Of a stretch of DNA of 64,000 nucleotides, positions 1 to 12,084 are shown one piece after another. The notes under the pieces are model-generated. The model was not told the DNA's origin and searched no databases. It was given only the letters and a program-made list of their open reading frames with translations. This DNA comes from Inonotus obliquus (Eukaryota; Basidiomycota; Agaricomycetes; Hymenochaetales; Hymenochaetaceae): contig JAJHTX010000003.1 of NCBI GenBank assembly GCA_032164295.1, positions 2,728,001 to 2,792,000 on the forward strand. The letters are read 5' to 3'. The translations under genes and the position numbers were made by a program. Numbering within the stretch: the stretch's first letter is position 1; each line of letters begins with the position of its first letter.

Positions 1-3000
1 AATGCGTCGTGAAGGAACGTATTCAAACGTTCACTTAGAATAATCGGTGGATCCGCGTTCTTGAGTGGTTGCACGTACATCTATGCAAACGAGTGAGTCT
101 TCCGCGGCCGGAGGATGAACCAGTGCTTTACCGTTCCAATACTTTCAAGGTCCTTGACATACATCATTTCCCCCTGGATTATTTCAAATATGATGCTGGA
201 GTTACAGTCAACATGTGCCAAACAGACGGTCGACAATGAAGGACATCACTTACGACTGTCGCTTCATTTCTTGCTTGGACATTAAATTTTTGGCCTCTTC
301 TGACACCAGCGTTGTGTAGTCGATATTTGCAGTTGGCCCCTTACCCATAGCAGCTTGGAAGGTACGGAGTTGAGCCACAGAATGGAGTTGCTTGATCGCT
401 TGAATTGCTGTAAGCAAGAAATCTGCATCCGGATTGCCCTCTACCGTCTCGTTATAAACGGCCTCAAGGACAACAGGATACTTTTGTAACTGTTCACTGG
501 GTCGCTGAAGAAAATGCTTTAGGTCCAATCGTCGAGACTCCGGAGCGCGAAGACAACGCTGATGAAACAGGCAGGACAGAGTTAGAGGTGGAGAAAATAC
601 TTGGAAGAGGGTGACTTACCTCTAAGAATCGTCTTAATTCTGCATTCGTGTCCATCTCGTCCTTCAAGCGCTTCTCTGCGACAGGAAGGTTTCCGACATA
701 GTCGGCATACACAATTCGGAAGTCCGTTGCTGCCGTCAAGAAGACGTCACCGATGCGTTGGATGATAGGAAACTGCTCCCTTTGTCGTACTTCCATCACT
801 TCTAGCAGCCGGCGGTTCACGTCTCTCACATCAAGAATGTTGTGGAAAACATCCGTCATGAAGCTATCGATGTGGTTGCGAGGAATGATCGGGGGATCAG
901 CCATCCTTAATGGCTTCATGAACAACTGAGAGGCAACATTTCAGTTATACATAGTGCTAGATTTGAGTGAGACAAACGTTTTCCACGAGGTCTAGGTCTT
1001 GCACATAGAGCTCTTCTTTGTCGATAACTTTATGGATGATACTGATGAAGAATTAGCATGTAGGTAAATAAGTATGGTCAATGGTTACGAACGTTTGTCG
1101 GTTCTTCTCGCTCTCAGGCAAAGTTTTCAGGATTGATTTATCAATTAATTCAGCCCAGTCCTTCCGTTTCTGCGCAAAAATGAGCTCGCGCGGTAAATTG
1201 GAAAGATGATGCAGCCTACCGGTTCCTTGGTCGTCTCCGGAAGATAGGTCGTCTCTCTCATAAGCCCCTTCTGAACAATGAGTTAGTACTGCTTTCATTG
1301 GTTTGGTAATATGCCTTTTCGACCTACCCTTCGCGGACAACTATAAGAACTACATGCGTAAGGCATCCCTTCCCCGCAGCTGGGCAAGTAACACTTCGTC
1401 AGCGGTGTGAACACGCCCGTTGGTAATTCTCCCATCTCCTGGTTTCGAAGATCTGAGCCTCCTTCTTGGTCGTCGAGGAACATGTACACATCCTCTACGC
1501 TATCTTGTAGAACACGCCCTCCCCATTCTACTTCATAGAAGAAGAGCTGATTCTGTAGGCTTCGAGCGAGACTAAGAGCCAAACGGCGATCACTTGAGGG
1601 TACATGCATGTTCACTAGTTCACGCTGAATCTGGGCCTGGATCGTTGACTAAGAAAAGTGTGAATCGCGTATTCAACTTCATTCAACAGCAGAGTACCTA
1701 CCACTATGTCCCTGCCCGTGAAAGCGTGCTGATAGGGAATGCCACCTTTCACATGTGTGCCTCGAGGTACCTTATCTCGGAGGCGAACAGCAATATGAGA
1801 CAGCAATGCGAGGTTGACAAATCTATCCTCCTCTTCCTCATCGTAGTCCTCCTCACTTTCATATCCTTCGTGCAATGCCAGTTGGCGTTTTATATCATCA
1901 ATAACGCGCTCACGCTGGTTACGCTCATAATACCTGTCTATGCGACTACTTGAAGCCTGGCGATAGACATCGTATGGCGCATCTTCAAATCGTGAAGTCA
2001 TGGATCCCCCGGAGCCCATGGACTTGAATGATGAGAGAGATCCACCTCGATTGATACCTGCATGGGTCATGTAGTTCGAGGGCCCGGCCACAGCACTTTG
2101 TGCCCCGTTGGTATAAATCGGCGTAGGTGAGGTGGCTGAAGCCGATGCTGTCGTAATCCCTGTAGCGGACTGGAAAGACGACGTCGCCGAGCTAGTCGAA
2201 GTAGACCGACCCAGATTCGCCGCTGATAACATAAGAGATGAGATACTTCCTAGCTTGGAGTAGTACACAACCTACACGTCGAGCCCGGGAGTAAGCTGCC
2301 AGAACTTGAAGTATTGTTCGTTGCGATCATAGAAGACGACGGGCTTCGCAACTGGAAGTCATCGCTAGACGCACTTGGAATTAAGTTAACCTCAGGTCGA
2401 GTTGAAGATCCTGCATTCGCACTCGTTCCTACACTCGGAGAACTGGAAGATTGCTGTGGAGAGTAAAAACAGGTTGGATCAACACGATGTCACATAAAGA
2501 TCGATAGTTGGACGAACATAAGTACCCGACGCGGGAGAGGCATAAGTATCCGCTGACGAGCCCGCTGACGACGCGGAAGGTAAGCTACCATTCAGCAACG
2601 CATGAGACTGGCCCGGAACTGCTGGTGCGAGTGCGCCCTTCGGACGGGTAGATTCAGTCCTACTCAGCCCATAACCATTGCTGCGGACTTCAGGGGGTTG
2701 TGACCAGCCGGGGGACGGAAGCTGAGATAAAGGAGAATCCGTAACAGGTGTTGCTGCAGCATACGGATGAAGACTTGAACTTGCTGAAGAAGTAGAAGCG
2801 TATGAATTATTTGATGGAGGTGGTGGTGGCCGGGGAAGCCGGGGCGAAGATGGAAGGCCGTTCTTACGAGCACCATCCACGGAGGTCGAACTAGAAGGTC
2901 GGCCGGGATAACCCTCTGCTAGAATTCCCGAATCAGGTGCGACGGGCAATCGACGAGGCAAACCCGACGAAGAGCCTGTCGATGAACGCTGATAGGAGTC

Positions 3001-3465
3001 CGTCTGTTGTAGAACGGAAGAATGAACGTAGGGTTGGGGCTCTGGCATGGTCACAGAAGTGCTTCCGAAAGAGCTGACAGAGCCATTTTCGCCCGGCGGT
3101 TTCGGTAGCGGTCGTTTTGAGCGTCCCGAGGGTGGTGACTTGGGTATGGAAAACTGGCCTCCGTCACCTTCATACGGGTCTGTCAGTAAAGGGATAGGAA
3201 ACTTCGCTGAGACATAACAGTAAAATATACTTTTCTCTGGATAAGATACTTCGTCACGCCGACTCGGCTCGTAACTCGGGGGATCCGCTTGACCTGCATC
3301 ATCCCCGTAGACATCGATGAGTTTATCAAGGTCATCGCCCATTGAGATTCGCACGTTGTCCAGAAGAGACGGAGATCGGCTCTGAAATCCGCGCCTGACG
3401 TCCTCGTACAGACTCCTGAGCTCTTCGTCTGTTGGGGGTCCGTTTTGGGGCGTGAAGTGAGCCAT
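1..3465 (-). CDS. RhoGEF (Rho1 exchange factor, ROM2/TUS1-like), 5' part, runs off the left edge
   Basis: Guanine-nucleotide exchange factor expected to activate a Rho-type GTPase in cell-wall integrity and polarity signalling. The start is the ATG at 3465 (MAHFTPQN). A Ser/Pro-rich region of more than 400 residues comes first, with an intron at about 3183-3234 and one ending near 2439. A DEP domain follows at about 1350-1765 (GTHVKGGIPYQHAFTGRDIV, then LALSLARSLQNQLFFYEVEW). Next is a DH domain at about 1047-250: DKEELYVQDLDLVE, KPLRMADPPIIPRNHIDSF, LKHFLQRPSEQLQKYPVVLE. After about 60 further residues a second DH-type N-terminus begins (FEIIQGEMMYVKDLE at about 150-195, then QPLKNADPPIILSERLNTF at 1-45). 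PH and CNH domains usual in this family would lie outside the window. The family call is firm. The tandem DH arrangement is read directly from sequence but rests on inferred splicing. Confidence 0.85.
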
Positions 3466-4096
3466 GATGCTCAACCAAGTGGGCGTCTCGACGTAGGGAG
3501 CGATATAGATTAAGAAGCGTGTCTCCGAGAAACGCGACGCGCTCTAACCAGATAGCGACTGTCAGCACGAGCAAGCGCAAACAAGGTGGGTGGAGAATCT
3601 GAAAGAGGGCCAGCCGGCACGAGACGACAAGCGCTCGGCAAGAAACTGCGGAACAGAGACCAGACCGTTAATGATATTTGGCACGGCGGACAACCACAAC
3701 CTGGCCTTCTGGAGAGTGAATCCAATCGTTCAGTAAGTGATGGTTTCTACACTGACGTGAACAAATGCCTCGAAGGTGAGTGGGAGTGTTCTCTCGCTAG
3801 TTGGATGGATGATGGGTGGGAGCAGATCCGGTCGTGACCGTGCACAAATAAGGAAGGTGTGTACCATCAATTTGATCATCAATCCGTCGCCATTTCTCAT
3901 TCTTTCCTAGAGTGTGCTTATCCTTTTTCTCCCTACTGCGACCTGCCGCCTGTACTCTATTCTCAAAACATTGTTGTAGCCTAGTGTATTGCTACCCAAA
4001 CATCCCGACTCATTTCTGCTCTTTCGTAAGAAGATTTCAAAGAGAATATCAAAATACGCACACTGGCAGACTTCCTCGAAACAATCAACTTGCACT
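3466..4096. promoter_or_regulatory. Divergent intergenic region between the RhoGEF and the tRNA methyltransferase
   Basis: About 630 bp between two divergent start codons. It should hold both promoters and 5' UTRs. Reading frames in it are short and show no family motif. No specific binding site can be named with confidence. Confidence 0.4.
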
Positions 4097-5987
4097 ATGA
4101 TGCCATCTCCAGCAGTGCAAAATGAGGCGCTATTTTGCTCAGTGCGCCCCGACCCAGAGCCCAAGAAGACCACTTCATCAGTTCATGACGTTCGTGCAGA
4201 GAAGCCACCCTTTGGTTCAAGGTTCGCCGTCTATTCTACCTAGGTGCTCTTGTTCGCTCACGCTACACCTCAAGATAGGTTTCTCACAGCAGATAAGGAT
4301 ATCTGGAGCAAGAATGCGTGGGACCATGTCCCACCCCCAGATGATCAACAAGAACGAATTGATTCCTCCCTTGCTCGGCAGCGGACCAGGCCTGTACCCG
4401 AGGAAGAAAAGGCGAAATATAACGAAAAGCCTGCAAAGCACTGGTTAGCAAATAAACTATGGAGAACAATATATCGAGTCAATCTCAAGGATGCTTTTAT
4501 GCGCAGGGATAATTTCTACAAGATGAATGCGGATAATTTCTTCCGGAATCGCAAATGGTACTCCAAATTGGATGTTATATTGTGGGAGCAATTCTTGAGC
4601 TGAACGCAAGGCTTCATACAGAATTCGCCGAGCTGGTCGCCGCTACCCAATCCAATGTCCGTGCTGTTTTTTGGATTCCTTACATTATTATCAAGTGCGA
4701 TTTTTCATCTCCGTGCAGGCCGGTCCCGTTACCATCACAGAAGTAGGGTGTGGTGAGCAGAAACTACTTCATGTTCAGGTCATGTCAGCTGATTTTTGTG
4801 CACTTATAGGCGCTGGGAATTCCGTTTTCCCACTGCTGGCATCAAACCAGAATCCCGACCTCAAATTACACGCCTTCGATTATTCGAGTCATGCGGTTAA
4901 GCTCGTGCAAGTACGGCTATCTTAATTTATTTATTGCGATCCATAATTGACCAGCGACTACGCAGCATAACGAGTTGTATTTATCACCACCCATTGGCGC
5001 AATACAGGCTTCTGTGTGGGATCTGACTTCTACTGATGGTCTTCCGGAGGGAATCGCTCCCGAGTCGATTGATATCGTCGTATTGATCTTCGTCCTTAGT
5101 GCACTTCATCCTAACGAATGGGCGCAAGCCATCTCGAACATCTATAAGGTATATTGTTGGTCCAGAAGCAACGCTCATGATTGTCAAATCATTGAACACT
5201 GAATATTAGATGCTAAAACCGGGAGGTCTCGTTGTTTTACGTGACTACGGCCGACACGACTTAACTCAGTTACGTTTCAAAGAAGGCCGACTTCTAGATG
5301 ACAATTTTTACATTCGCGGAGACAAAACGCGCGTTTACTTCTTTGAACTTGGTGCAAAAGTCTCCTTGCGAAATCACGCTCTGTTGATACGTGATCGATT
5401 CTGATATCAATGCGTTTCTAGATGATCTAGCGACTATGTTCACAGGCTCGCCTGCTCAAGCTAAGCATAGAATGTTACCAACACCCCAAATTATCTACGA
5501 AGATGAAGAAGACGCGCAGTTCGCTAGTCAACCGAAGGATAAACCGATAATGGAAGCATCGCCTTCGGCTTTACACACTCCAGCAGTAGAGCGTTCTCCA
5601 CCATCGTCTCCACCATCCGTCGAAAGCGTTGCCTCTTCCGGTACACCTTCTGCCGCTCCGCCGTTGCAAAATATCGCAGGGACAAATCCTCCATCAAGTT
5701 CGGCCACATCACCGATTATAGCCGCCGAACCATCAAACTCATCCCCAACACCATCATCATCACCTACATCGCCAACCTCGCTTACCGATTCTTCACCGCA
5801 CCCAGCATCTCACCATGCGCCACCAAGCTGCCCTCCGCATCCTCTCTTCTCCATAGAGCAACTTGGAGTCGACAGGCGCTTGTTGATTAATAGAAAACGT
5901 CAGCTGAAGATGTATCGTGTTTGGATGCAGGGGAAGTTCCGAAAGCTCCCTCGAACTGTATCTGATTCAGACAAGGCTTCAGCTTGA
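4097..5987 (+). CDS. TRM140: tRNA N3-methylcytidine methyltransferase (METTL2/Trm140-like)
   Basis: SAM-dependent enzyme that makes m3C32 in the anticodon loop of Thr/Ser tRNAs. From the ATG at 4097 the frame reads FGSR, then after an intron [20 protein letters not shown]. Further blocks are EKPAKHW + [12 protein letters not shown], the SAM-binding motif ITEVGCG + [59 protein letters not shown] and [11 protein letters not shown]. The end is [16 protein letters not shown] and KMYRVWMQ. At least five introns are needed. A Ser/Pro-rich stretch of about 150 residues (5500-5840) separates the catalytic core from the last conserved block. The sequence shows no actin-binding segment like that of yeast Abp140. 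Identification is firm; exact exon edges are approximate. Confidence 0.88.
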
Positions 5988-6508
5988 GGTGAAGTGTAAT
6001 GTAATGCGCATAATGTGCCAAGTTATAAAGGAAACGCTATAGGATTTTATGAATCGGCGAAGAGTTCTCTCGAGACCCTGGTTGCGATAGTTGTGACAAC
6101 CACTTCCTGCTTCTTGTTCACTGTTCACTGTTCACTAACCAAAAAATTTATGAAAACGTCGGTTACGCAAATCGCAAGCACCCACTTATTTGCCACAGCA
6201 AAAATTGTATTCATCGCAAGTTGAGTCAATCTTTGCTCGAAGATCACGAAGCGGTGTAAGTACCGCGAAAGAAGCTTGCGTAGAGTAGAGTAGAATGTAT
6301 AGATATTAGAAAATAGGGAGAAGACGGTACAATTACATGGAGTTAGGTCATGTTAACTTATCGTTTTAATCATCAGAACATCACCCTTAACGGACCAATC
6401 ACCATACCACTCGGACATGAAAAGCGCCGAGCGACGTAACGGAAGAGGTGAATAATATGGGCGTCCCAAAACGACAGACGACGAACAGAAAAAAGTGGAG
6501 CCAGCGCT
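5988..6508. other. Intergenic region between convergent genes
   Basis: The methyltransferase and permease genes converge here. The stretch is AT-rich and should contain both 3' UTRs and poly(A) sites. I see no gene, RNA or repeat in it. Confidence 0.5.
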
Positions 6509-8735
6509 TTAAAACACAACAGCTGCAATCTTCTGGAGAACTGTCCGCGGTGGATCTTCCGGTATTTCAGTCTCCTCCATCGTCGGGACACCAGTCACAA
6601 AGTCCATCTCATGCGGCTTCCAAACTTTTGTGCGTTTAATGAACTTGTATCCGAAGAACAAGCCAAAGAACAGCGGGATGTTAATATATGAGGTGAGGAA
6701 CTCCGATACGTCGAAGCTGAAGAACACCTCGAAGCCATTGATGATGATGAACAATCCACACCAGAAGACACCCCATATCGACAAATATGGCTGTAAACCG
6801 CTGTAATATGCGCTTTTCGTGCGGTCGAAGCCTTGGGCTTTCTTCCCGCGATCTGTTGGTTTTCTGTTTAGCAAGGAATACTTCGGGTATCGGAATCTAT
6901 TACTTACAGAAGAAAAGGAATGTTAGATTGATAGTGAACCAGGTGAAAAAGCCGGCGACAGTCGTCAGATTGACGAACCAGCTATGAAAGCGAAGAGGTA
7001 TTAGACTCCATGATAGGGAAGTCAAGCAGATAGAACTTACTTGAAGACTTCCGAGGAAGACGATCTGACGTTCATGAATGCAAGGAACGAAAAGCAACTC
7101 ACGAACAGCACGGAAATGATGGGGAGGCCATTCTTTGTGCAATAAGCAAAAAGTCTCGGTGCCTGGCCACGGATGGATAGACCATACAAGATGCGCGACG
7201 AGCAGAACAAGAACGAGTTTCCAGCGGAGAAGGCACTAGTGAAAATAGCACCATTGATGACCGAAGGAAGAACCTTGATCCCGGCCCGATTAATCGCAAT
7301 GACATACGGTGACTGCGCAGCATTGCCCGTGTCCTGAAGTAAATTCGGATCGTTGTACGGGACAAGTAAACCCGTTACGAAGATTCCGCACATGTAGAAG
7401 ATGATGATACGATAGAACACACGGCGAACAGCCTTGGCAATATTCCTTCGCGGGCTTTGGGTTTCGGATGCGGCAATTGCAACAAGTTCCATACCCTGGA
7501 ACGAAAACGCCGCTTGTACGAGCACGGAAAGAATACCGAGGAAGCGGCCAAGGTCGACCTTGCTTTCGGAAACCAGATTTGACTGTGCCAGAGCACCTGG
7601 ATCCTTCCAGTAGCGGAAACCAATACGGTCACCTTGAGGTCCACCACCGAGATCAACTACGAGACCAGTAATGATAAGGCCGATGATCAACGTGACTGTA
7701 AATACGAAATCAGCATCGACGGTGTCCGTTGAACGAATAGGTGTTTGTGCATACTCTTGATGATGGAGAAGATGAATTCAGATTCTCCGAACCATCGCAC
7801 ACCAAAGATGTTGATCAGACACGTGCATATGGCAATAACACCAGTGTAAATCGAGACATGGCCTTCCTGTGAAGGAAACATGCATATCAGAATGGATTCG
7901 AAAGCTCCAATGACTGAAAACTTACATCCTGATCCCAGAATGTCAAGAGAATCTGTGCGGCAGTGACTTCGACAGGAACTGTGATCGCATTCGACTACAG
8001 CAATTATCAGGTAAAGGACTTATTTGAAACATTCGTAAGTACTCACGTAGAAGTAATTCCAGCCGATAGCAAAACCGAGTGCCGGGTCTACCCAACGAGC
8101 AGCAAAATGCGGGAAGGTACCAGAAACGGGTGCATGGGCCGTCATCTCACCGACGGCACATAGCGATCTATTTACTGATAAGTATAATGACACGCGACCA
8201 AAGAAGTCGGACCTACGAATAGGCAACTGAACCAACGAGTGCATACGCAAGTAGCGCACCTAGAGGACCTGATCTGGACAAGGCTCTACCCGAGCCAAGG
8301 AAGAGGCCAGTGCCAAGAGTACCCGCAATCTAAAAATTGCACAACAGTCTTGGTCAACTGTATTGACTACGGAGGCGAGCATAGTGGCCACATGGTCACA
8401 TGCGCTCGTCTCCACGAGATAATGGTGGAAGGAGACTCACGGCAATCCTGAGCACATCGATCATCAGTACCCAGTCATACATAGGAAAGGGGGATAAAGA
8501 AGGGACAACTTACATCTGAACATGACGCTGCTTCAATTTACGCTGCACTCGATCGAGGTCAGCGGCATCAAAGCGATAGCGATCCTCGTCGACGACTGTA
8601 TGGCTCGTTAAAGGAGCTTAACAGCGTCACATTTGATGGCAACTACTCACTGGCGGCATGGGCGAGGGTCTCGCCACCGAGGCCCTTCTCGAGGGAGATC
8701 CTATCGCTACTCGAGTCCTTCGAGTCTTTCTCCAT
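6509..8735 (-). CDS. Amino-acid permease (APC superfamily, fungal AAT/YAT type)
   Basis: Plasma-membrane proton-coupled amino-acid importer. The start is the ATG at 8735 (MEKDSKDSSSDRISLEKGLG), a hydrophilic cytosolic N-terminus. Later exons give ALGEMTAHAPVSGTFPHFAA and WVDPALGFAIGWNYFY (first helices). The long exon 7690-7037 holds the typical AAT blocks FQGMELVAIAASETQSPRRN, IIFYMCGIFVTGLLVPYNDP and SAFSAGNSFLFCSSRILYGL. The last exon (6874-6509) has two membrane segments and ends in a charged tail (PTMEETEIPEDPPRTVLQK). About six introns interrupt it. Size (about 550 residues) and motifs fit the 12-helix family. Substrate cannot be told from the sequence. Confidence 0.9.
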
Positions 8736-9039
8736 TGCGTGAACTATGACGAAAGGTCTGCTCTAGCTGATAGGCGAGAAGCAGGTCGTGTGTGTTACGC
8801 GCGGCCCGAGGGGGGAGGAAGCAGTAGTAGGAGAAGGGGGCGGAGAAGAAGCAGGCTGAGAAGTGGGGGTTTATATGTTGCAGAGGATAATGAATAACGA
8901 AGCACAAGGAAATAGGCGATAAGAGAATAAAAACTGTTTGAGTATCGTGCCTCAATCAAGTAAAGAGCGATTTGTTCTTATTACCACTTTCTGTACCGAC
9001 AACTTCCTGAACATTAATATTCAGAACGAACAGATCAAT
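8736..9039. other. Permease upstream region
   Basis: Upstream of the permease ATG. Purine-rich around 8800-8870, with no other gene visible. It probably carries the promoter; no element can be named. Confidence 0.35.
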
Positions 9040-9480
9040 AAAGCATGTACCGGCTCGCCCGAGCAGGGTCAATGGAATGCCCCATGCTCCTATCCATCCA
9101 ATACAGCTTGTCCTCGACGAGTTGGAACTGAGTTTCTACAGATGCGATTCCACATTTGGTGTCGCTTTCCGGATTCATGAAAGCTTCACGCGGTCAAGTA
9201 TGATCCGCAAAGAAGGTGATCAAACATTACCGGATCAGGAAGACTTGGCCTCGTCCCACTGAGAAGCCAAGATCGTTTGCTTCACCAAGATTATAGGAAA
9301 CCAAGTCGACGAAAAAGCCGAAGATATCGCAAGTCGAATAGCTTTGGCAAGGTGAAGCGACATGATATCGCAATAATGTCGAGCATACGCCTGAGCACAT
9401 GGCCTAATCAAAAATTGCCGTGCCAAGAATGCGTGTGAAACAGACTGGATGATATGTTTCCCATGGTGTTAATTCAATCC
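9040..9480 (-). other. Unrecognised coding-like segment
   Basis: On the minus strand the frame ending near 9040 reads like protein (SVETQFQLVEDKLYWMDRS, MGHSIDPARASRY). An upstream block also does (FVDLVSYNLGEANDLGFSVG). Stop codons and frame changes separate the blocks, so this is either a multi-exon gene with unclear splicing or a decayed one. I do not recognise the protein. Confidence 0.25.
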
Positions 9481-9530
9481 GTTTGAATGAAATCATTTTT
9501 CTTGGGCAGCTGATGCCGGTCGTGCACGGG

Positions 9531-10242
9531 TGAGTTTACCTTTGAAGGTGGTGGCTTGGAGAGAACAGGAAAACGGAACCACCCGAACCGCCGTGGCTGC
9601 CGTAAATATTCCAAATTTGGAAGTTGTAATGGTAGCGTCTATCGATTACTCACACTTCCACCTTTGTATTTGTTCGGCAATACAACCACACAAATATCGT
9701 GTTATTGGCTAGTGTCGACAAAAGTACCGTGGAGGTCTCATCAGAATACTTGTATGACGGGCCTGAGTACCTTTTTGGTGTTTCTTCAGGTCTGCGGACT
9801 TCGGGACGACCCTTCGCTCATCCCCGCATCACTGGCCTATGTTCAATTCTTCAACGATAGAGGTATCTGACCTCACACTGCTCAAACCGGTCACATTAAT
9901 TTTGTCAGCTCCAGAAGACACTCCTTTGGCTTTGCTTACCAGAGAACATCCAAACCACCTTGCGCTATCTTGCTTGGTTCAGCTCTTCAACCAGCCTAGA
10001 TTGGTACTTGCATCTGCTCGCAAACTTTATACCCCGAGACATGTGCACGCTCTAGGTTATCATACTCCAGATTCCATCAGCACCGTTTTCGTCCACCCTA
10101 CATCACTTTATTCACCCCTTTCACCTTATCATGAATACAGGATGAGACCATGGTCAACAACCTCCTGCCATGCTGTCGGGTACATTCCCTGTTTCCGACT
10201 GAGTTTGCTATTGACAATGCGGATTTTCTGCTGATACTCATC
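9531..10242. other. Low-information stretch, no gene assigned
   Basis: Plus-strand frames give short pieces that look weakly coding (LLASVDKSTVEVSSEYLYDG near 9705-9770; a 131-codon frame 9839-10234 with no family resemblance). No consistent exon chain, domain or repeat could be built. Confidence 0.25.
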
Positions 10243-11619
10243 TCAATACACATCCCTGGCAGTGGTGGCAGCCTCGTCTTCTGGGGAGATTGAACGGACT
10301 ACATGTGATTAGAGAATCGAGGAATCTAACATACCTTTCTCCTCAGTTTTGCCTTGGCTGATAGCCCATACTCCTGTTTCAACGAGTGACTGCTCCTTCA
10401 TAATCAAATAGTAGACCCGCTCCACCTTGAGGCGGATAGAAGCGACGAACAGCGTAAGCAGAAAGGCCTCTTGGCAATTTTCCCTTTATCATCTTGCCCG
10501 TAGCTATATTTATTCGTCCTCCGCAAAACTCGCTCCTGCTGGTACCAAGGCAGCTGATGTTCTGGTTGCCTTGACTTCTGATATGCTGGCGTTAGACGGA
10601 CCAAGAAATCCGGAATCATAATACTCATCTCGGTAAACCTCAGAGCTCTTTTTCATAATGTTTCCTATCTTGCACCACCTCTCTGCTTCCGAGTCTCTAT
10701 TCGCTGCGCAATATCTCCTGGAATCAAGATTGGAATGTACTGCTGAATACTCACACTCAGGGCAGTCAACAACGGCCTGGATCATTTCACGATTCTTATC
10801 CTCTACGCGAACTCTATTGTTCAAATTCGCTCCGAGTCGTACTGTATCTTCGACGAACGGTGGGACGTCTCAAGGTTTCGAGACCAATCGGGCGAGCCCA
10901 ACAGATTTATCGAAGTACCGTTCGACTTTTTGTCTATTGGACATTCTCTTCCAGTCCCGATATTAATATCCCTACGGATACAAGAGCGCCTGGTACGTAC
11001 GCGCCCATCGTTTCGGGATCTATCACAATAAAATAAATGAGTAGTATGCTCGGATACACCATATATCGCATCCGAGAGTTTGAATAGTAGTTGTGCCGGC
11101 TCCATGGTCATGCTATACGTTCCGAGATGGATAAGGTCCTGACGCTGGTGCTTCTTCTCCAACTTTGTCGGCGGCACACCGGTCTCTTGGCAGATCTTGG
11201 AAATGAGTTTGCAGATGTTCGAATGCGGTGCCACCGGACCTGAGCATGTGGAACATTTGGTATGTTATCACAGAACTGAATTATCAAACCCCATGAATGC
11301 CGCAAGACGAAACTAAGATCAAAGCTGAGAATTTTGATGTGGTCCCTAGCCCGCAAACACATGTCTTCTTCAACCCGGCGTACGTTCCTACTGCTCCTTG
11401 CAGTTGCTGAACTCCCAGGATATGTCCATCTCCGCCTTCTTCTTCAATGATAGACCTGGAGCTTCTTCCTTTCCCGTTCTTGGCAATGCAGGTCTCCAGG
11501 TTACGTAACTCCCCGCATTATTACGGTAGCAAATAGAAAAGACTTGGCACATCGAGCTCAGGATGTTTGTAGATGTTTGTACGTTTGGGTTTATGCCTTG
11601 GCAGACGAGAAAACTTCAT
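10243..11619 (-). CDS. Hypothetical multi-exon gene (unrecognised)
   Basis: A chain of coding-like pieces in one orientation. A possible start is the ATG at 11619 (MKFSRLPRHKPKRTNIYKH). Then come NLETCIAKNGKGRSSRSII and GVQQLQGAVGTYAGLKKT at about 11510-11360, SNICKLISKICQETGVPPTK at about 11220-11160, SIQQYIPILIPGDIAQRIE at about 10765-10710 and FLLTLFVASIRLKVERVYYL at about 10470-10410. After an intron with clean GT/AG ends the last exon reads SISPEDEAATTARDVY with a stop at 10243. The pieces change frame between blocks, as expected for short introns, but some joins are unclear and decay cannot be excluded. No known domain is seen. Confidence 0.35.
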
Positions 11620-12084
11620 AGGCGACTCGGTGTTATGGCCTCAGTGAACTGGTCCTGAGCAATAGGACCTTGCCACACTTCGATCAGATACGAACGGAGA
11701 CGCCGACACGTCAGATCTGCAATAGCGCGAACACTCAGCAAGTGGGTTGCAGGGTAACGCTTATAACTTTCAGTATTCACCTATGTCTGAGTTCTGCGAT
11801 CAACCTCGCCAATCTCCTCACTAATTCTTTCCATGACCTTCACTCATTTCCCCAGTACATGCACATCAGCCCGGACCGTACCAATCCCCTCCTACACCTC
11901 CTAGGTTCTGTTGCTTCTGCTAATGCATTAACTTGAGGGATTGTCTAGCCATTCTCCTTCAGCGGAATAATGTCGCGGCGACCAAACTAGTAAATAAAGA
12001 AGCAGAGCATAAGAAGTCATAACTTTGACAAAAGAGAAGGCTCTTCAACTTCAGTGATGAAAGTCAAGTCCAATACGGAACTCT
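11620..12084. other. Intergenic, nothing recognised
   Basis: A plus-strand frame of 88 codons (11670-11936) has no family resemblance and is probably chance. No repeat or RNA gene was found. Confidence 0.3.
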
